DNA from: SAR202 cluster bacterium AC-647-P02_OGT_505m
Lineage (GTDB): Bacteria > Chloroflexota > Dehalococcoidia > Lucifugimonadales > UBA826
NCBI GenBank assembly: GCA_009391195.1
Contig: VEXB01000005.1
Coordinates: 1-64,000 of the forward strand
Direction of reading: 5' to 3'
Length of the DNA stretch: 64,000 nt
The notes under the pieces: generated by a model
What the model was told of the DNA's origin: nothing
Database searches by the model: none
The model's input: the letters and a program-made list of their open reading frames with translations, nothing else
Program-made: the position numbers and the translations under genes
Part shown: piece by piece, positions 44,112 to 53,286 of the stretch
Position numbering within the stretch: position 1 is the stretch's first letter
Layout: the number at the start of each line of letters is the position of its first letter

Positions 44112-44510
44112 CTATCGTTTTGTATACTGCTTCGCCTTACGAGCTCTTTTGAGCCCCGGTTTCTTACGTTCCTTAACCCGAGAATCACGTGTCAGTAAAC
44201 CAGCTTTCTTGAGCTCTCCCCTGTATCTCCCATCTTCGACCTGCGATAGTGCTCGCGAGATACCATGGCGCAGAGCTCCTGCTCTGCCATTAACTCCCCC
44301 GCCAGAGACTTTCGCAACAACGCGAAATCTCCCTTGAGTGTTTGTAACTGTAAATGGCTCATTAATTATTTGCTGCCAGATACTATATGGAAACGCATCT
44401 TCCATAAGCTTTTCGTCAACCACAATGGGACCAGCATCAGGATAAAGTCTAACCTGCGCAACTGCAGTTTTCCGCTTCCCCACCGCATATGTATATGCCT
44501 GTTCAACCAC
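44112..44510 (-). CDS. rpsI: 30S ribosomal protein S9
   Basis: S9 binds the head of the 30S subunit and its C-terminal Arg reaches the P-site tRNA. The 132-residue protein shows 'AVGKRKTAVAQVRLYP', 'VSGGGVNGRAGALRHGISRAL' and the basic end 'KKPGLKRARKAKQYTKR'. It is the last gene of the ribosomal superoperon, 28 bases after rplM. Confidence 0.97.
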   Translation of the reverse strand: MVEQAYTYAVGKRKTAVAQVRLYPDAGPIVVDEKLMEDAFPYSIWQQIINEPFTVTNTQGRFRVVAKVSGGGVNGRAGALRHGISRALSQVEDGRYRGELKKAGLLTRDSRVKERKKPGLKRARKAKQYTKR

Positions 44511-44538
44511 TGATTATTCCTCCTGAATACTTTAAATA

Positions 44539-44985
44539 CTATTCGGCCGTATCTTGGTTCTGACTTACCTGTGCACTGTGCGGGTGACTTTCCCCAGCAT
44601 AAACCTTCAATCGTGAAAGCATCCTTTTCCCAGGTGTATTTTTTGGAAGCATACCTTTAACAGACTGCTGAATAACTCTTTCAGGATAGGTAGCCAAGAG
44701 TTCTTGCAGAGTAGTTTCTTTGAGTCCCCCGTGATATCCACTATGCCTGTAATACTTCTTCTGTTCCAACTTACTTCCTGTGACTCTTATTTTTTCAGCG
44801 TTTATAACAACCACATAATCCCCGGTGTTAAGGTAAGGCACATATCCAGCACGATGTTTACCCTGCAAGAGAGTGGCTATTTCAGAACTGAGTCTTCCAA
44901 GGGTCTTACCATCAGCGTTCACAACTCTCCACTCAGGTTTTAACTCTGCATTTTTTGGTTGATACATTTTTTGTCTGATTGCCAT
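44539..44985 (-). CDS. rplM: 50S ribosomal protein L13
   Basis: L13 is an early assembly protein of the 50S subunit. The 148-residue product has '[26 protein letters not shown]', '[19 protein letters not shown]', '[17 protein letters not shown]' and '[23 protein letters not shown]'. A short polar tail ends 'QNQDTAE'. Start ATG 44985 has AGGAT nine bases upstream and is preferred to TTG 44991. It pairs with rpsI as usual. Confidence 0.97.
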   Translation of the reverse strand: MAIRQKMYQPKNAELKPEWRVVNADGKTLGRLSSEIATLLQGKHRAGYVPYLNTGDYVVVINAEKIRVTGSKLEQKKYYRHSGYHGGLKETTLQELLATYPERVIQQSVKGMLPKNTPGKRMLSRLKVYAGESHPHSAQVSQNQDTAE

Positions 44986-45000
44986 TACCAAATCCTATCC

Positions 45001-45768
45001 TTAACAGCTATATTTCCCTTTTGAAGGAGGAAATCCATCATATCGTACTTCCTCCAAACTCAATCCTTGCGGGGGTAGGGAGTGAGCTATTTTATCACTA
45101 TTACGCCCAACCATACGATCTAAGTCATCCATTGAGATTATTTTCCTCCCCACATCAACAAGAGCACCCATCATACGCCTCACTTGATGCGGCAGGAATG
45201 CATTTCCCTCTACTGTGTAATCTATAACAGGACCTTCTTGACATATCTCAGACCTAATAATCCTCCTGACGGTAGTCGCGCCATCTATGTTCAATGGACC
45301 TGAGAATTTTCTAAAATCATGGGTCCCTAAATAAATATCCGCCCCTTCACACATAGCTGTGAAATCTAATTTTCCACTAATCTGGGTCGTTATTCTTCTC
45401 ATTAAAGGTGTTCGAATAGGGGAATTCCAAATCTTGTATTTATAGACTCGAGAAACAGCATCTCTACGTGGATCAAACAATTCTCCAACTTCATAAACAC
45501 TTTTTAGCGCAATATCGTCAGGCAAATAGTGATTGATTCCACTGGCTACAGATTTAAAATCCGTTGAAGGTGTCAACTCGAATGAAATTACCTGGCCAGC
45601 TGCATGGACCCCAGCATCCGTCCTCCCAGCGCCACTCACTCGAACTTTTTCACCAGTTAATTTTTGAATGGACTTTTCAAGTTCTCCTTGTACAGTTGAT
45701 ACCTCCACCTGATATTGGAAGCCGTGATATTTCGTTCCCTCATATTCAATAATAGATGCAACTTTCAC
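45001..45768 (-). CDS. truA: tRNA pseudouridine(38-40) synthase TruA
   Basis: TruA makes pseudouridine at positions 38-40 of the tRNA anticodon arm. The protein (255 residues from GTG 45768) has 'EYEGTKYHGFQYQ', the catalytic Asp in 'GAGRTDAGVHAAGQVISF', 'RDAVSRVYKYKIWN' and 'AFLPHQVRRMMGALVDVG'. GTG 45768 has GGGAG seven bases upstream; GTG 45771 or 45786 are alternatives. Its place between rplQ and rplM is the usual one in Gram-positive-type operons. Confidence 0.95.
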   Translation of the reverse strand: MKVASIIEYEGTKYHGFQYQVEVSTVQGELEKSIQKLTGEKVRVSGAGRTDAGVHAAGQVISFELTPSTDFKSVASGINHYLPDDIALKSVYEVGELFDPRRDAVSRVYKYKIWNSPIRTPLMRRITTQISGKLDFTAMCEGADIYLGTHDFRKFSGPLNIDGATTVRRIIRSEICQEGPVIDYTVEGNAFLPHQVRRMMGALVDVGRKIISMDDLDRMVGRNSDKIAHSLPPQGLSLEEVRYDGFPPSKGKYSC

Positions 45769-45822
45769 CACGGGTCTCCCTGGCACAAATGTCTAAGAGA
45801 AAACTCTCTCTAAACATCAACC

Positions 45823-46197
45823 CTACTCCACAAACTCAAGAACAGCCATTTCAGCAGCGTCACCTTTCCTTGGTCCAAGCTTAGTCAGCCTGGTGTATCC
45901 GCCCTTTTCTCTCGCCTCAAATCTCGGAGCAAGAACCTCAAATACCTTTTTAACTATATATTCATCTGTTAAAAGAGCCGACGCTTGCCTCCTATGGTGA
46001 AGGGTACCTTTTTTACCAAGGGTAATGATCTTTTCCGCCATCCTCCTGACTTCCTTAGCCTTGCTGTCAGTTGTCTTAATCGACTCATGGCGTATAAAGT
46101 CTGTCACCATTGTCCGCAGCATCAACATCCTATGTGCAGTAGGTCTATTAAGTTTTCTACCAGAAATGTGATGTCTCAAATTATTCCTCTCCCTCAT
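45823..46197 (-). CDS. rplQ: 50S ribosomal protein L17
   Basis: L17 is a 50S protein near the peptide exit tunnel. The 124-residue product starts 'MRERNNLRHHISGRKLNR' and shows 'LMLRTMVTDFIRHESIKTTDSKAKEVRR' and 'GGYTRLTKLGPRKGDAAEMAVLEF'. The frame is open further upstream inside rpoA, but only ATG 46197 gives a normal L17 N-terminus. It overlaps the rpoA end by 17 bases. Confidence 0.96.
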   Translation of the reverse strand: MRERNNLRHHISGRKLNRPTAHRMLMLRTMVTDFIRHESIKTTDSKAKEVRRMAEKIITLGKKGTLHHRRQASALLTDEYIVKKVFEVLAPRFEAREKGGYTRLTKLGPRKGDAAEMAVLEFVE

Positions 46198-47224
46198 CCG
46201 TAGCTTCATCATCTTCTGACTGAACCTTGTTAGGATCCATGTGGTCCGGAAGAATATCCATATCTCTAAACTTGTCATAAAGTTCTGAGAAGGACTTTTC
46301 CCCAAAATTTCTGATGTCTAATAATTCGTCCTTTGTTTTTTCCATCACTTCACCGACTTTATTAAGTCCAGCTCTTTTTAAACAGTTGAGAGTTCGCGAA
46401 GAAAGGTCTAACTCCTCTACCGTCATATTGTAATGCTCTGCCGGAATGGCAAGTGATACTCCGCCCGAACCTTCTTCAGCAGCCTTCGACGCATTGGTAA
46501 ACAAGAAAAATTGATTCACCAAAATATTGGCAGCTTGCTCAACCGCTTCTACAGGATGAGTAGAACCATCAGTCCAAACTTCAAGTAGCAGATTTTCGTA
46601 GTCCGTCCGATGTCCCACACTAACCTGTTGAATAGTGTAGTTGACCTTACGAACAGGAGTGAATACAGCGTCAATAGGAATAGTACCGATAGAGAGCCCC
46701 TCGCTACTATCCGCAACCTTATATCCAGTACCGTACCCAATGTTCAATTCTAGTACGAGTTCGGCATTATCTGAATCCAGTGTTGCGATAGGCTGCTCAG
46801 GGTTCACCACCGTAAAGTCGGCAGATGCCATTATGTCAGCCGCTGTAACCAAACCTGGACCCCTTGCCTCAAGCCTAAGTTTGCCAGGCGTGTCTGACGC
46901 CGATTCAGATCTTATCCTGACAGCTTTAATATTTAGTAGAATTTCTTGTACTTCTTCCTTAACATTTTCGATTGTTGAGTATTCATGTTGAACTGTCTCA
47001 ACTTTTACCCAAGTCACAGCTGTTCCAGGGAGGGAATTGTATAGAACCCTTCTAAGAGGATTTCCAAGAGTTACCCCATATCCAGGATCAAGAGGACCGA
47101 CCACAAATTTTCCATATGTGTCAGTGGTTTCCTCAACCGAAATCTTTGTGTCAATAACTATCTCTTCTTCAAGTTCTGGCCCGTCAAGAATCGATATGTC
47201 TGAATAGTCCATTGCCATTGTCAT
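46181..47224 (-). CDS. rpoA: DNA-directed RNA polymerase subunit alpha
   Basis: The alpha subunit nucleates RNA polymerase assembly and contacts upstream promoter DNA and activators. The 347-residue protein has the N-terminal assembly domain ('GPLDPGYGVTLGNPLRRVLYNSLPG', 'VRKVNYTIQQVSVGHRTDYENLLLEVWTDGS') and the C-terminal helix-hairpin-helix domain ('LDLSSRTLNCLKRAGLNKVGEV', 'IRNFGEKSFSEL'). The last about 13 residues are strongly acidic. Start ATG 47224 has AGGAG nine bases upstream; two further ATGs follow within 12 bases. The longer open frame upstream overlaps rpsD and is not coding. Confidence 0.97.
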   Translation of the reverse strand: MTMAMDYSDISILDGPELEEEIVIDTKISVEETTDTYGKFVVGPLDPGYGVTLGNPLRRVLYNSLPGTAVTWVKVETVQHEYSTIENVKEEVQEILLNIKAVRIRSESASDTPGKLRLEARGPGLVTAADIMASADFTVVNPEQPIATLDSDNAELVLELNIGYGTGYKVADSSEGLSIGTIPIDAVFTPVRKVNYTIQQVSVGHRTDYENLLLEVWTDGSTHPVEAVEQAANILVNQFFLFTNASKAAEEGSGGVSLAIPAEHYNMTVEELDLSSRTLNCLKRAGLNKVGEVMEKTKDELLDIRNFGEKSFSELYDKFRDMDILPDHMDPNKVQSEDDEATDEGEE

Positions 47225-47244
47225 TAGTTCTGTCTCCTGTGCCC

Positions 47245-47844
47245 CTATTTGGAATAGAGCTCTACAATCTGAGTGGTATCGATTTCTGGCTCTCCATCCT
47301 CCGCCGTAGGAATTGTAATAACTGTCGTTTCCATATCCGCTTGACTCAATACGACCCAATGAGGAGTCGGTATTGTCTTGCAGTTTTCTTGCGCTATTTC
47401 AAACAAAGACGTTTTTTTTCCCTTCTCCGTCCACTGAATCACATCACCTTGATCAATTTGATAGGAGGGAATATTCACCTTCCTGCCATTTACATTAAAG
47501 TGCCCATGATTAACTGCCTGGCGAGATTGTTTTCTCGACAAAAACATTCCTGATCTGTAGAGCACGTTGTCCAATCTGCGTTCCAATAAAATTATTAGAT
47601 TGTCTCCAGTGACACCCTCTTGAAAAAGAGCCTTATCGAAGTAGTTTTTGAATTGTTTTTCCAGCACGCCATAAAGAAACTTAGCTTTCTGTTTCTCTTT
47701 AAGCTGCAGACCATAGGCAGAGACTCTTCTTCTTCTTGTAAATCCCTGATTGACTCTCTTGTCTTTTCTGGTCCCGTAAACGCCGTATGATTCCAGTCCT
47801 AGCGCTCTAAGTTTTTTCTGTATTGGTCCTGTGTATCTTGCCAT
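47245..47844 (-). CDS. rpsD: 30S ribosomal protein S4
   Basis: S4 is a primary 16S rRNA-binding protein that starts 30S assembly. The 199-residue product starts 'MARYTGPIQKKLRALGLESYG', contains the S4 domain ('LERRLDNVLYRSGMFLSRKQSRQAVNHGHFNVNGRKVN') and lacks the Cys-rich N-terminus of zinc-type S4. It begins one base after the stop of the inserted membrane-protein gene. Confidence 0.97.
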   Translation of the reverse strand: MARYTGPIQKKLRALGLESYGVYGTRKDKRVNQGFTRRRRVSAYGLQLKEKQKAKFLYGVLEKQFKNYFDKALFQEGVTGDNLIILLERRLDNVLYRSGMFLSRKQSRQAVNHGHFNVNGRKVNIPSYQIDQGDVIQWTEKGKKTSLFEIAQENCKTIPTPHWVVLSQADMETTVITIPTAEDGEPEIDTTQIVELYSK

Positions 47845-47845
47845 A

Positions 47846-48673
47846 TCATCCTACTAAACTTTTCGTATTGTTTTGCCCAGGTGCCCTAACTCCTAACTCG
47901 GAGATTAATTTATCAACGGTGAATCCCTCACTACGAATCCTTACATCGAAGTAAAGAAGTGTTACAGCAATCGCGGCCACCGTAACGGCTGCAGCATTAG
48001 AAATAAGACCTACAATGTATTGGATGGCGGTGGGAACAATCTGAAGCCCGTCAGACTCGCTTGGAACCAAAATTAAAGATGGAATTGAAAGTACGAGGGC
48101 GAGTCCCAACATCAACATAGTGATGAGGCAAATACCCCCTAGGACTCTTTTCCAATTGCTTTTCACCAGATCAAAACTCCGTGACAAAGCTTTTAGATAC
48201 TTGCTTCCTTCGTATATGGATACCGGTAGTGCCATAGAGGCAAACAAGAGAAACGCAAAAGATGCAATCGCAGGAATCAACAAAACAGCTCCGCCTATAC
48301 CAACCACCAACGCGGTAGTAAGTATAAAAGAAACGAATAACAGCGAATAAATCCTCCAAGATACTCTTAAAAAACAGGCACCGATATCTATACGACCGAA
48401 TGCGACTAGTTGTCCCACGCCCGCCGAGGCGGCAGAAAATACTGTGGTAGTGGCCACTACAGTTACAATCGCCGCTATGACATAGAACGCAACAGCTGAA
48501 CCGGAAATACTCCCCGTAGCTAAATACTCTTGCAAGCTCGCCTTAGGTCCGATAAACGTTAGGACGTTTACGGGTCCAAAAACGATAAATGCTATGACCA
48601 AAAAACCTCTTAGCCCTTTGCCATAAATAACAAAAGTTTCGTTGAGTATGTCTCCAAGACTTCTTTCTCTCAT
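47846..48673 (-). CDS. Polytopic membrane protein inserted between rpsK and rpsD
   Basis: A 275-residue protein with about six hydrophobic helices. It starts 'MRERSLGDILNETFVIYGKGL', has an amphipathic segment 'YLKALSRSFDLVKSNWKRVLG' in the middle and ends its last helix with 'LLYFDVRIRSEGFTVDKLISELG'. These two segments resemble uncharacterised membrane-domain proteins related to the glycerophosphodiester phosphodiesterase membrane domain (YciC-like); no catalytic motif is seen. The frame is open further upstream inside rpsK, but ATG 48673 gives a sensible start. Gaps to rpsK (22 bases) and rpsD (1 base) imply co-transcription with ribosomal genes. Function is unknown. Confidence 0.85.
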   Translation of the reverse strand: MRERSLGDILNETFVIYGKGLRGFLVIAFIVFGPVNVLTFIGPKASLQEYLATGSISGSAVAFYVIAAIVTVVATTTVFSAASAGVGQLVAFGRIDIGACFLRVSWRIYSLLFVSFILTTALVVGIGGAVLLIPAIASFAFLLFASMALPVSIYEGSKYLKALSRSFDLVKSNWKRVLGGICLITMLMLGLALVLSIPSLILVPSESDGLQIVPTAIQYIVGLISNAAAVTVAAIAVTLLYFDVRIRSEGFTVDKLISELGVRAPGQNNTKSLVG

Positions 48674-48695
48674 AACAGATTTTCCAAAATAACCG

Positions 48696-49082
48696 TTATA
48701 CTCTTCTACGCTTTGGAGGTCTACATCCGTTATGTGGAATTGGAGTAACATCTCTGATACTGCTAACAGAGATTCCCGTGCTCTGTATGGCTCTAATAGC
48801 CGCCTCTCGACCTGCACCAGGACCCCTTACATATACGTCGACTTGTCTCATTCCCTGATCCATAGCTTTTTTTGCGGCGTCTTCCCCAGCCCTTTGGGCT
48901 GCAAACGCGGTTGACTTCCTAGATCCCCTGAAGCCAGCTGTCCCTGAACTGCCCCAAGCCACAGCGTTTCCAGTTGGATCGGTTAACGTCACTATAGTGT
49001 TATTAAACGTGGACTGTATGTAGGCTTTTCCAATTGGAACGGGCCCTCTGTCACGCCTTCGTGTCCTTGGTCGTCTTGCCAT
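48696..49082 (-). CDS. rpsK: 30S ribosomal protein S11
   Basis: S11 lies on the 30S platform beside the E site. The 128-residue product shows '[22 protein letters not shown]', '[24 protein letters not shown]', '[20 protein letters not shown]' and the end '[18 protein letters not shown]'. It follows rpsM by 29 bases. Confidence 0.98.
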   Translation of the reverse strand: MARRPRTRRRDRGPVPIGKAYIQSTFNNTIVTLTDPTGNAVAWGSSGTAGFRGSRKSTAFAAQRAGEDAAKKAMDQGMRQVDVYVRGPGAGREAAIRAIQSTGISVSSIRDVTPIPHNGCRPPKRRRV

Positions 49083-49111
49083 AGTCTGTATATACCTCTA
49101 ATACTCTTTAT

Positions 49112-49486
49112 CTACTCTGTCGTGTTTCTACGAGCAACTGCAATTCTTCGACCTCTTTTGGACCGGGCATTTGTCTTAGTCCTCTGGCCCCTTGCAGGCA
49201 ACGCCCTTCTGTGCCGGGTACCTCGATAGCTTCCAATATCGATAAGTCTTCGTATATTTTGGTTTACCTCTCGTCTAAGATCACCTTCAACAACATTCTC
49301 TCGATCTATAATCTCTCTTACACGATTCAAATCAGAGTCTTCCATGTCCCTAACCCGTGGGTTGTCAAACACTCCTGCTTTTTCCAATATAGATTTGGCT
49401 TGAAATGATCCAATACCGTAAACGCTCGTCAATGCAGTTTCGACTCTCTTGTTATCGGGTATATTAACTCCTGAAACTATCGCCAT
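49112..49486 (-). CDS. rpsM: 30S ribosomal protein S13
   Basis: S13 sits at the top of the 30S head and bridges to the 50S subunit. The 124-residue protein has 'SGVNIPDNKRVETALTSVYGIG', 'IDRENVVEGDLRREVNQNIRRLIDIGSYRGTRHRRALPARGQRT' (in pieces) and a basic tail with 'KTNARSKRGRR'. It lies between rpmJ and rpsK in the standard order. Confidence 0.98.
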   Translation of the reverse strand: MAIVSGVNIPDNKRVETALTSVYGIGSFQAKSILEKAGVFDNPRVRDMEDSDLNRVREIIDRENVVEGDLRREVNQNIRRLIDIGSYRGTRHRRALPARGQRTKTNARSKRGRRIAVARRNTTE

Positions 49487-49509
49487 TTAGAAACTCCCTC
49501 GTCGCCTAA

Positions 49510-49623
49510 CTAACCCTGTCTCTGTTTGTGTTTCGGATTCTCGCAGATAATCATTGCCCTACCTTTTCGACGAATGACTCTACATTTAGCACACCTAACC
49601 TTTATAGAAGCACTAACCTTCAT
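49510..49623 (-). CDS. rpmJ: 50S ribosomal protein L36
   Basis: A 37-residue gene found by reading the gap between infA and rpsM. It begins '[19 protein letters not shown]' and ends 'PKHKQRQG'. The zinc ligands are Cys11, Cys14, Cys27 and His32 (C-x2-C-x12-C-x4-H), as in the zinc-binding form of L36. Position between infA and rpsM is standard. Confidence 0.96.
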   Translation of the reverse strand: MKVSASIKVRCAKCRVIRRKGRAMIICENPKHKQRQG

Positions 49624-49677
49624 GTCGCTTCTCCATATGTCACAATCAAATTAAAAATCATAAAACTCACTATCAGT

Positions 49678-49899
49678 TTATCGAAATCGATAGGTTATCC
49701 TTCCTCTGGTCAGATCATAGGGTGACAAGTCAACCAAAACCCTGTCACCAGGCAAAACACGAATATAATTAACTCTCAATCTTCCTGAAATATATGCAAG
49801 CACCTCATGACCATTAGCCAACTCCACTTTAAAAGAGGCATTTGGAAGTGCCTCTTTTACGGTACCTTCCACCTCTATTGATTCGTCTTCCTTCGGCAT
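49678..49899 (-). CDS. infA: Translation initiation factor IF-1
   Basis: IF-1 binds the 30S A site during initiation. The 73-residue protein is a single OB-fold with '[19 protein letters not shown]', '[40 protein letters not shown]' (seen in two pieces). Start ATG 49899 has GGAG four to five bases upstream; a GTG at 49917 would add six residues and include that site. It follows map by 24 bases. Confidence 0.96.
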   Translation of the reverse strand: MPKEDESIEVEGTVKEALPNASFKVELANGHEVLAYISGRLRVNYIRVLPGDRVLVDLSPYDLTRGRITYRFR

Positions 49900-49923
49900 A
49901 AGTCTCCTAGATCTCACTTCGAT

Positions 49924-50706
49924 TCATGTCAGAATCTCTGGACCTTCTTCAGTGATAGCTATAGTGTGTTCAAAATGAGCGCACAACTTCCCATCCGACG
50001 TCACCACTGTCCAACCATCTTTGAGAACCTTTGTCTCTTTTCTTCCTACGTTTAACATAGGTTCTATCGCTAGCGCCATGCCAGATTTCAGAAGTGGCCC
50101 CCGTCCAGGACTACCGTAATTAGGCACCTGGGGTTCCTCATGAAGAGATCTCCCGATACCATGACCTACATATTCCCGCACAACACTAAAACTACAATCT
50201 TCAGCGTATTCCTGAACCGCATGAGATATATCTGTCAGCCTTCCCCCCACAACCGCTTTTTTTATACCTTCATAAAGTGATTGACTTGTCACATCTATAA
50301 GCCTCTGAGCCTCTTCACTTATCTCACCTACACCAACCGTGAATGCACTGTCTCCGTGGAACCCCTCAACAATTGCTCCGAAATCCACACTGACTATATC
50401 CCCTTCCTCAATTTTCCTGTTCCCAGGAATCCCATGAACAAGTTCCTCATTGAAGGAAAAACATATAGTCGCAGGGAAGGGCATACTAGGCGTGGGCTTG
50501 TACCCCTTAAAGGAGGGAATAGCTCCATTGCTCCGTATTACCTCTTCCGCCAAAGCGTCCATTTCAGCGCTTGTAGCACCGGGCTTAATCGCTTCCTTAA
50601 CGGCAGCTTTAGCCTCAGCAACAACCCTGCCAGCCTCTCTCATGAGATCCAACTCACGCGGCGACTTTATGGTAATTCCGTTAGCACTTCCCATAACATC
50701 ATTCAT
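49924..50706 (-). CDS. map: Methionine aminopeptidase, type I
   Basis: Removes the initiator methionine from nascent proteins. The 260-residue enzyme has the pita-bread fold with metal ligands in '[22 protein letters not shown]' (two Asp), His in '[19 protein letters not shown]', Glu in 'AIEPML' and Glu in 'HFEHTIAIT'. It lacks the zinc-finger N-terminal extension of some homologues. The gene lies between adk and infA as usual. Confidence 0.97.
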   Translation of the reverse strand: MNDVMGSANGITIKSPRELDLMREAGRVVAEAKAAVKEAIKPGATSAEMDALAEEVIRSNGAIPSFKGYKPTPSMPFPATICFSFNEELVHGIPGNRKIEEGDIVSVDFGAIVEGFHGDSAFTVGVGEISEEAQRLIDVTSQSLYEGIKKAVVGGRLTDISHAVQEYAEDCSFSVVREYVGHGIGRSLHEEPQVPNYGSPGRGPLLKSGMALAIEPMLNVGRKETKVLKDGWTVVTSDGKLCAHFEHTIAITEEGPEILT

Positions 50707-50777
50707 AAACTACTCGCAAAAAGAAGCGCTATACTCATAAACAGAACATACATTATACAATGAATGCCACCTTCCTA

Positions 50778-51416
50778 TCATCTCACTACTTCTTCTAAAG
50801 ATTCTCTAACCTTATTGATTGCCAAAGAGGCGTCGATGCGACGCAAATTACCCACCTTTTCAAAATAATCGACAACAGGTTCTGTTTCCCTTGTGTAAAC
50901 ATGAAGGCGGTTTCTCACCACATCAGGCCTATCATCTTCCCTCTGGTACAAAACATCTCCACAGTTATCACAACAATTTTCTTCTTTAGGGGGAGAAAAC
51001 ATCTTGTGAAATGGTGTCTGACAGGAACTACATATTAGCCTTCCCGATAGCCGCCGAACCAGATCCTCCTCTGGAACATCAAAAAAAACGACTCTATCTA
51101 CGCCTCCACTCTCCAATAGTTTCTCGTCTAGGGCTTTGGCCTGCTTCAATGTACGGGGGAATCCATCAATTACAAACCCTGCGGAGTGCTTAGGCTCTTC
51201 TATCCAATTCATAACCATGTCAATGGTTACATCATCAGGAACATATTCACCCTTTTCCATAAAAGACTTTGCCAATAAACCAAGTTCCGTATTTTTAGAA
51301 AGGTTATCTCGGAACAAATCTCCTGATGAAACGCTATCGACTCCCACAATGCCCGCGATATGGGAGGCTTGAGTACCTTTACCAGAACCCGGAGGACCCA
51401 TAAGTATGATTTTCAA
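50778..51416 (-). CDS. adk: Adenylate kinase
   Basis: Interconverts AMP + ATP and 2 ADP. The 212-residue long form has Walker A 'GPPGSGKGT', 'GFPRTLKQAKAL' and a lid with four cysteines ('CSSCQ' and 'CDNC'), the zinc-binding lid found in Gram-positives and Chloroflexota. The C-terminal 'DDRPDVVRNRLHVY' is typical. It follows secY by 37 bases. Confidence 0.97.
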   Translation of the reverse strand: MKIILMGPPGSGKGTQASHIAGIVGVDSVSSGDLFRDNLSKNTELGLLAKSFMEKGEYVPDDVTIDMVMNWIEEPKHSAGFVIDGFPRTLKQAKALDEKLLESGGVDRVVFFDVPEEDLVRRLSGRLICSSCQTPFHKMFSPPKEENCCDNCGDVLYQREDDRPDVVRNRLHVYTRETEPVVDYFEKVGNLRRIDASLAINKVRESLEEVVR

Positions 51417-51453
51417 ACGTCTTCATCTCCTCGCCATAGGAAGTAGTCCATCT

Positions 51454-52794
51454 CTAATCAATGAATCCTTCATAATTTCTCATGAGCAATTGAGATTCCA
51501 ACTGCCTCATAGTATCGAGAGCAACACCTACCATAATAAGAAGGCTAGTACTACTAAGCGTTAAGGCTCGAATACCAGTCAACTCTGTGACGAAATAAGG
51601 AATTATCGCTATACCACCCAAAAATAGCGCTCCACCCCATGTGATTCTGATAATCACCCTGTTTAAATAATCTTGGGTCGGCTGACCGGGTCTAATACCA
51701 GGAATAAATCCCCCATTTTTCTGAAGATTATCAGCTAAATTTTGCTGCTGGAATATGACAATGGTGTAGAAAAATGTAAACATCACAACCAAAATGAACA
51801 CTGCGATCCAATAGGGTAGATTTGATGGATCCAAGGTGTTCGTAAAAAAAGTTGCAACAGTATTAACAAATCCTCCATCGAGAGGATTACGGAAATAACT
51901 AGCAATAGTACCAGGCAATATTATGATAGAAAAAGCAAAAATTAATGGAATCATACCCGCAGTATTCACTCTTATTGGGAGAAAGCTAGACCCACTTTGC
52001 CTCTCCATCCTTCCGCCCCTGAACACACTGCGCCCGTACTGCACCGGTATACGTCTTTGAGCTTCATTAAAGAACACTATTATGAATATGATAGCGAAGC
52101 CAATAATACCTAATAACATAAGTCCAGAAACATCTTGGCTTTGCAAAAAACTTCTACCAATCATCTGTGGAAAACTCGCGACTATGCCTCCAAATATGAT
52201 GAGTGAAATGCCGTTACCTAAACCTCGCTCAGTAATAAGTTCTCCCAACCATACAAGAAACATAGTGCCCGCGACTAAAGACCCCATCATGGCGAAAGTG
52301 TGAAGATTTAGTCCAAATTCCACATTAGGCAAAACTCCAGAGGACATAAGCAAAGTCAGCTGACCCCAACCTTGAAGGAAAGCTATTGGTACGGTCAGAT
52401 AATGAGTATATTGATTGATCTTTTGTCTACCGTAATCACCTTCCTGAGATAACTCTTTAAGAGATGGAATTACCGGCGTTAAAATCTGCATCACTATTGA
52501 GGAAGTTATATATGGATAGACCCCTAGAGCTGCAACGCTGAGATTTGCTAGCGCTCCTCCACTAAAAAGGTCCAGGAACCCAAGGAGAGCCTGCTGTTGA
52601 AATGCTTGCGAAAGGGCTTGGGTATCTACCCCCGGCACAGGAACATGTGCGACGAATCGGAAAATCAACAGCATCGCGAATGTGAAAAGTATTTTGTCAC
52701 GAAGATCAGGAACGCGCATGGCGTCGATCATCGACTGGATTAACTGCGGTCGCGAAACCGGCTCACCTCGTGCCGGCGAGTTCTGTCGCACCAT
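51454..52794 (-). CDS. secY: Protein translocase subunit SecY
   Basis: SecY forms the protein-conducting channel of the Sec system. The 446-residue product has ten membrane helices. Signatures include 'GALANLSVAALGVYPYITSSIVMQIL', 'GQLTLL', 'RRIPVQYGRSVFRGGRM', 'LPIRVNTAGMIPLIFAFSIIILPGTIA' (read in parts), 'NGGFIPGIRPGQPTQDYL' and 'MVGVALDTMRQLESQLLMRNYEGF'. The ATG follows the rplO stop directly, so the two are coupled. secE and secG are not in the window. Confidence 0.97.
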   Translation of the reverse strand: MVRQNSPARGEPVSRPQLIQSMIDAMRVPDLRDKILFTFAMLLIFRFVAHVPVPGVDTQALSQAFQQQALLGFLDLFSGGALANLSVAALGVYPYITSSIVMQILTPVIPSLKELSQEGDYGRQKINQYTHYLTVPIAFLQGWGQLTLLMSSGVLPNVEFGLNLHTFAMMGSLVAGTMFLVWLGELITERGLGNGISLIIFGGIVASFPQMIGRSFLQSQDVSGLMLLGIIGFAIIFIIVFFNEAQRRIPVQYGRSVFRGGRMERQSGSSFLPIRVNTAGMIPLIFAFSIIILPGTIASYFRNPLDGGFVNTVATFFTNTLDPSNLPYWIAVFILVVMFTFFYTIVIFQQQNLADNLQKNGGFIPGIRPGQPTQDYLNRVIIRITWGGALFLGGIAIIPYFVTELTGIRALTLSSTSLLIMVGVALDTMRQLESQLLMRNYEGFID

Positions 52795-53244
52795 CTAGCT
52801 AATAACCTGAACAGTACCGCCGCCAGCCTCAATCTTAGACCTAGCAGAAGCAGAACATTTGTGAGTCTTTACAGTAAATTGAGCTGCCACCTCCCCCCTG
52901 CCTAACACCTTGAGAGGCTTATTTGCGTTTTTGAGAGCACCCACCTCAACGAGGGTCTCAAGACTTACTTCTCCCCCATTTGGGAAAAGTTCATTCAGTG
53001 AGTCAATGTTGACAATGCTGTAATGCACTTTGAAGATATTGTTGAAGCCTCTCATGGATGGAAGTCTCTTTATAAGCGAAATCTGACCTCCTTCGAACCC
53101 TAAACGAACGCCACCACCTGAACGAGAGTTTTGTCCTTTCATCCCTCTTCCAGAAAAACTTCCCGAGCCACTCGAGTCCCCTCTGCCTATTCGTTTCCTC
53201 TTTTTAGAGTTGTTTGGATTAAATGTATGTTGATTAAGAGCCAT
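52795..53244 (-). CDS. rplO: 50S ribosomal protein L15
   Basis: L15 is a late-assembly protein of the 50S core. The 149 residues show the basic glycine-rich N-terminus ('RKRIGRGDSSGSGSFSGRGMKGQNSRSGGG'; key Gly/Arg residues at about 17-46), 'FEGGQISLIKRLPSMRGF' and 'LKVLGRGEVAAQFTVKTHKCSASA'. It ends immediately before secY. Confidence 0.97.
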   Translation of the reverse strand: MALNQHTFNPNNSKKRKRIGRGDSSGSGSFSGRGMKGQNSRSGGGVRLGFEGGQISLIKRLPSMRGFNNIFKVHYSIVNIDSLNELFPNGGEVSLETLVEVGALKNANKPLKVLGRGEVAAQFTVKTHKCSASARSKIEAGGGTVQVIS

Positions 53245-53286
53245 GCTAAAAATATTTCCTTGACCAAAATTTATGGCTATTGCGGA

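Noticed and set aside
46198-46305. Longer rplQ start within rpoA
   Set aside because: L17 begins at MRERN; the extra 36 codons are rpoA sequence read in another frame.
47225-47359. Longer rpoA start giving 45 extra N-terminal residues
   Set aside because: The extra stretch overlaps rpsD and is low-complexity; ATG 47224 has a good ribosome-binding site and gives the normal alpha N-terminus.
48674-48817. Longer start of the inserted membrane protein within rpsK
   Set aside because: Those codons are rpsK read in another frame; ATG 48673 starts a sensible N-terminus in the gap.
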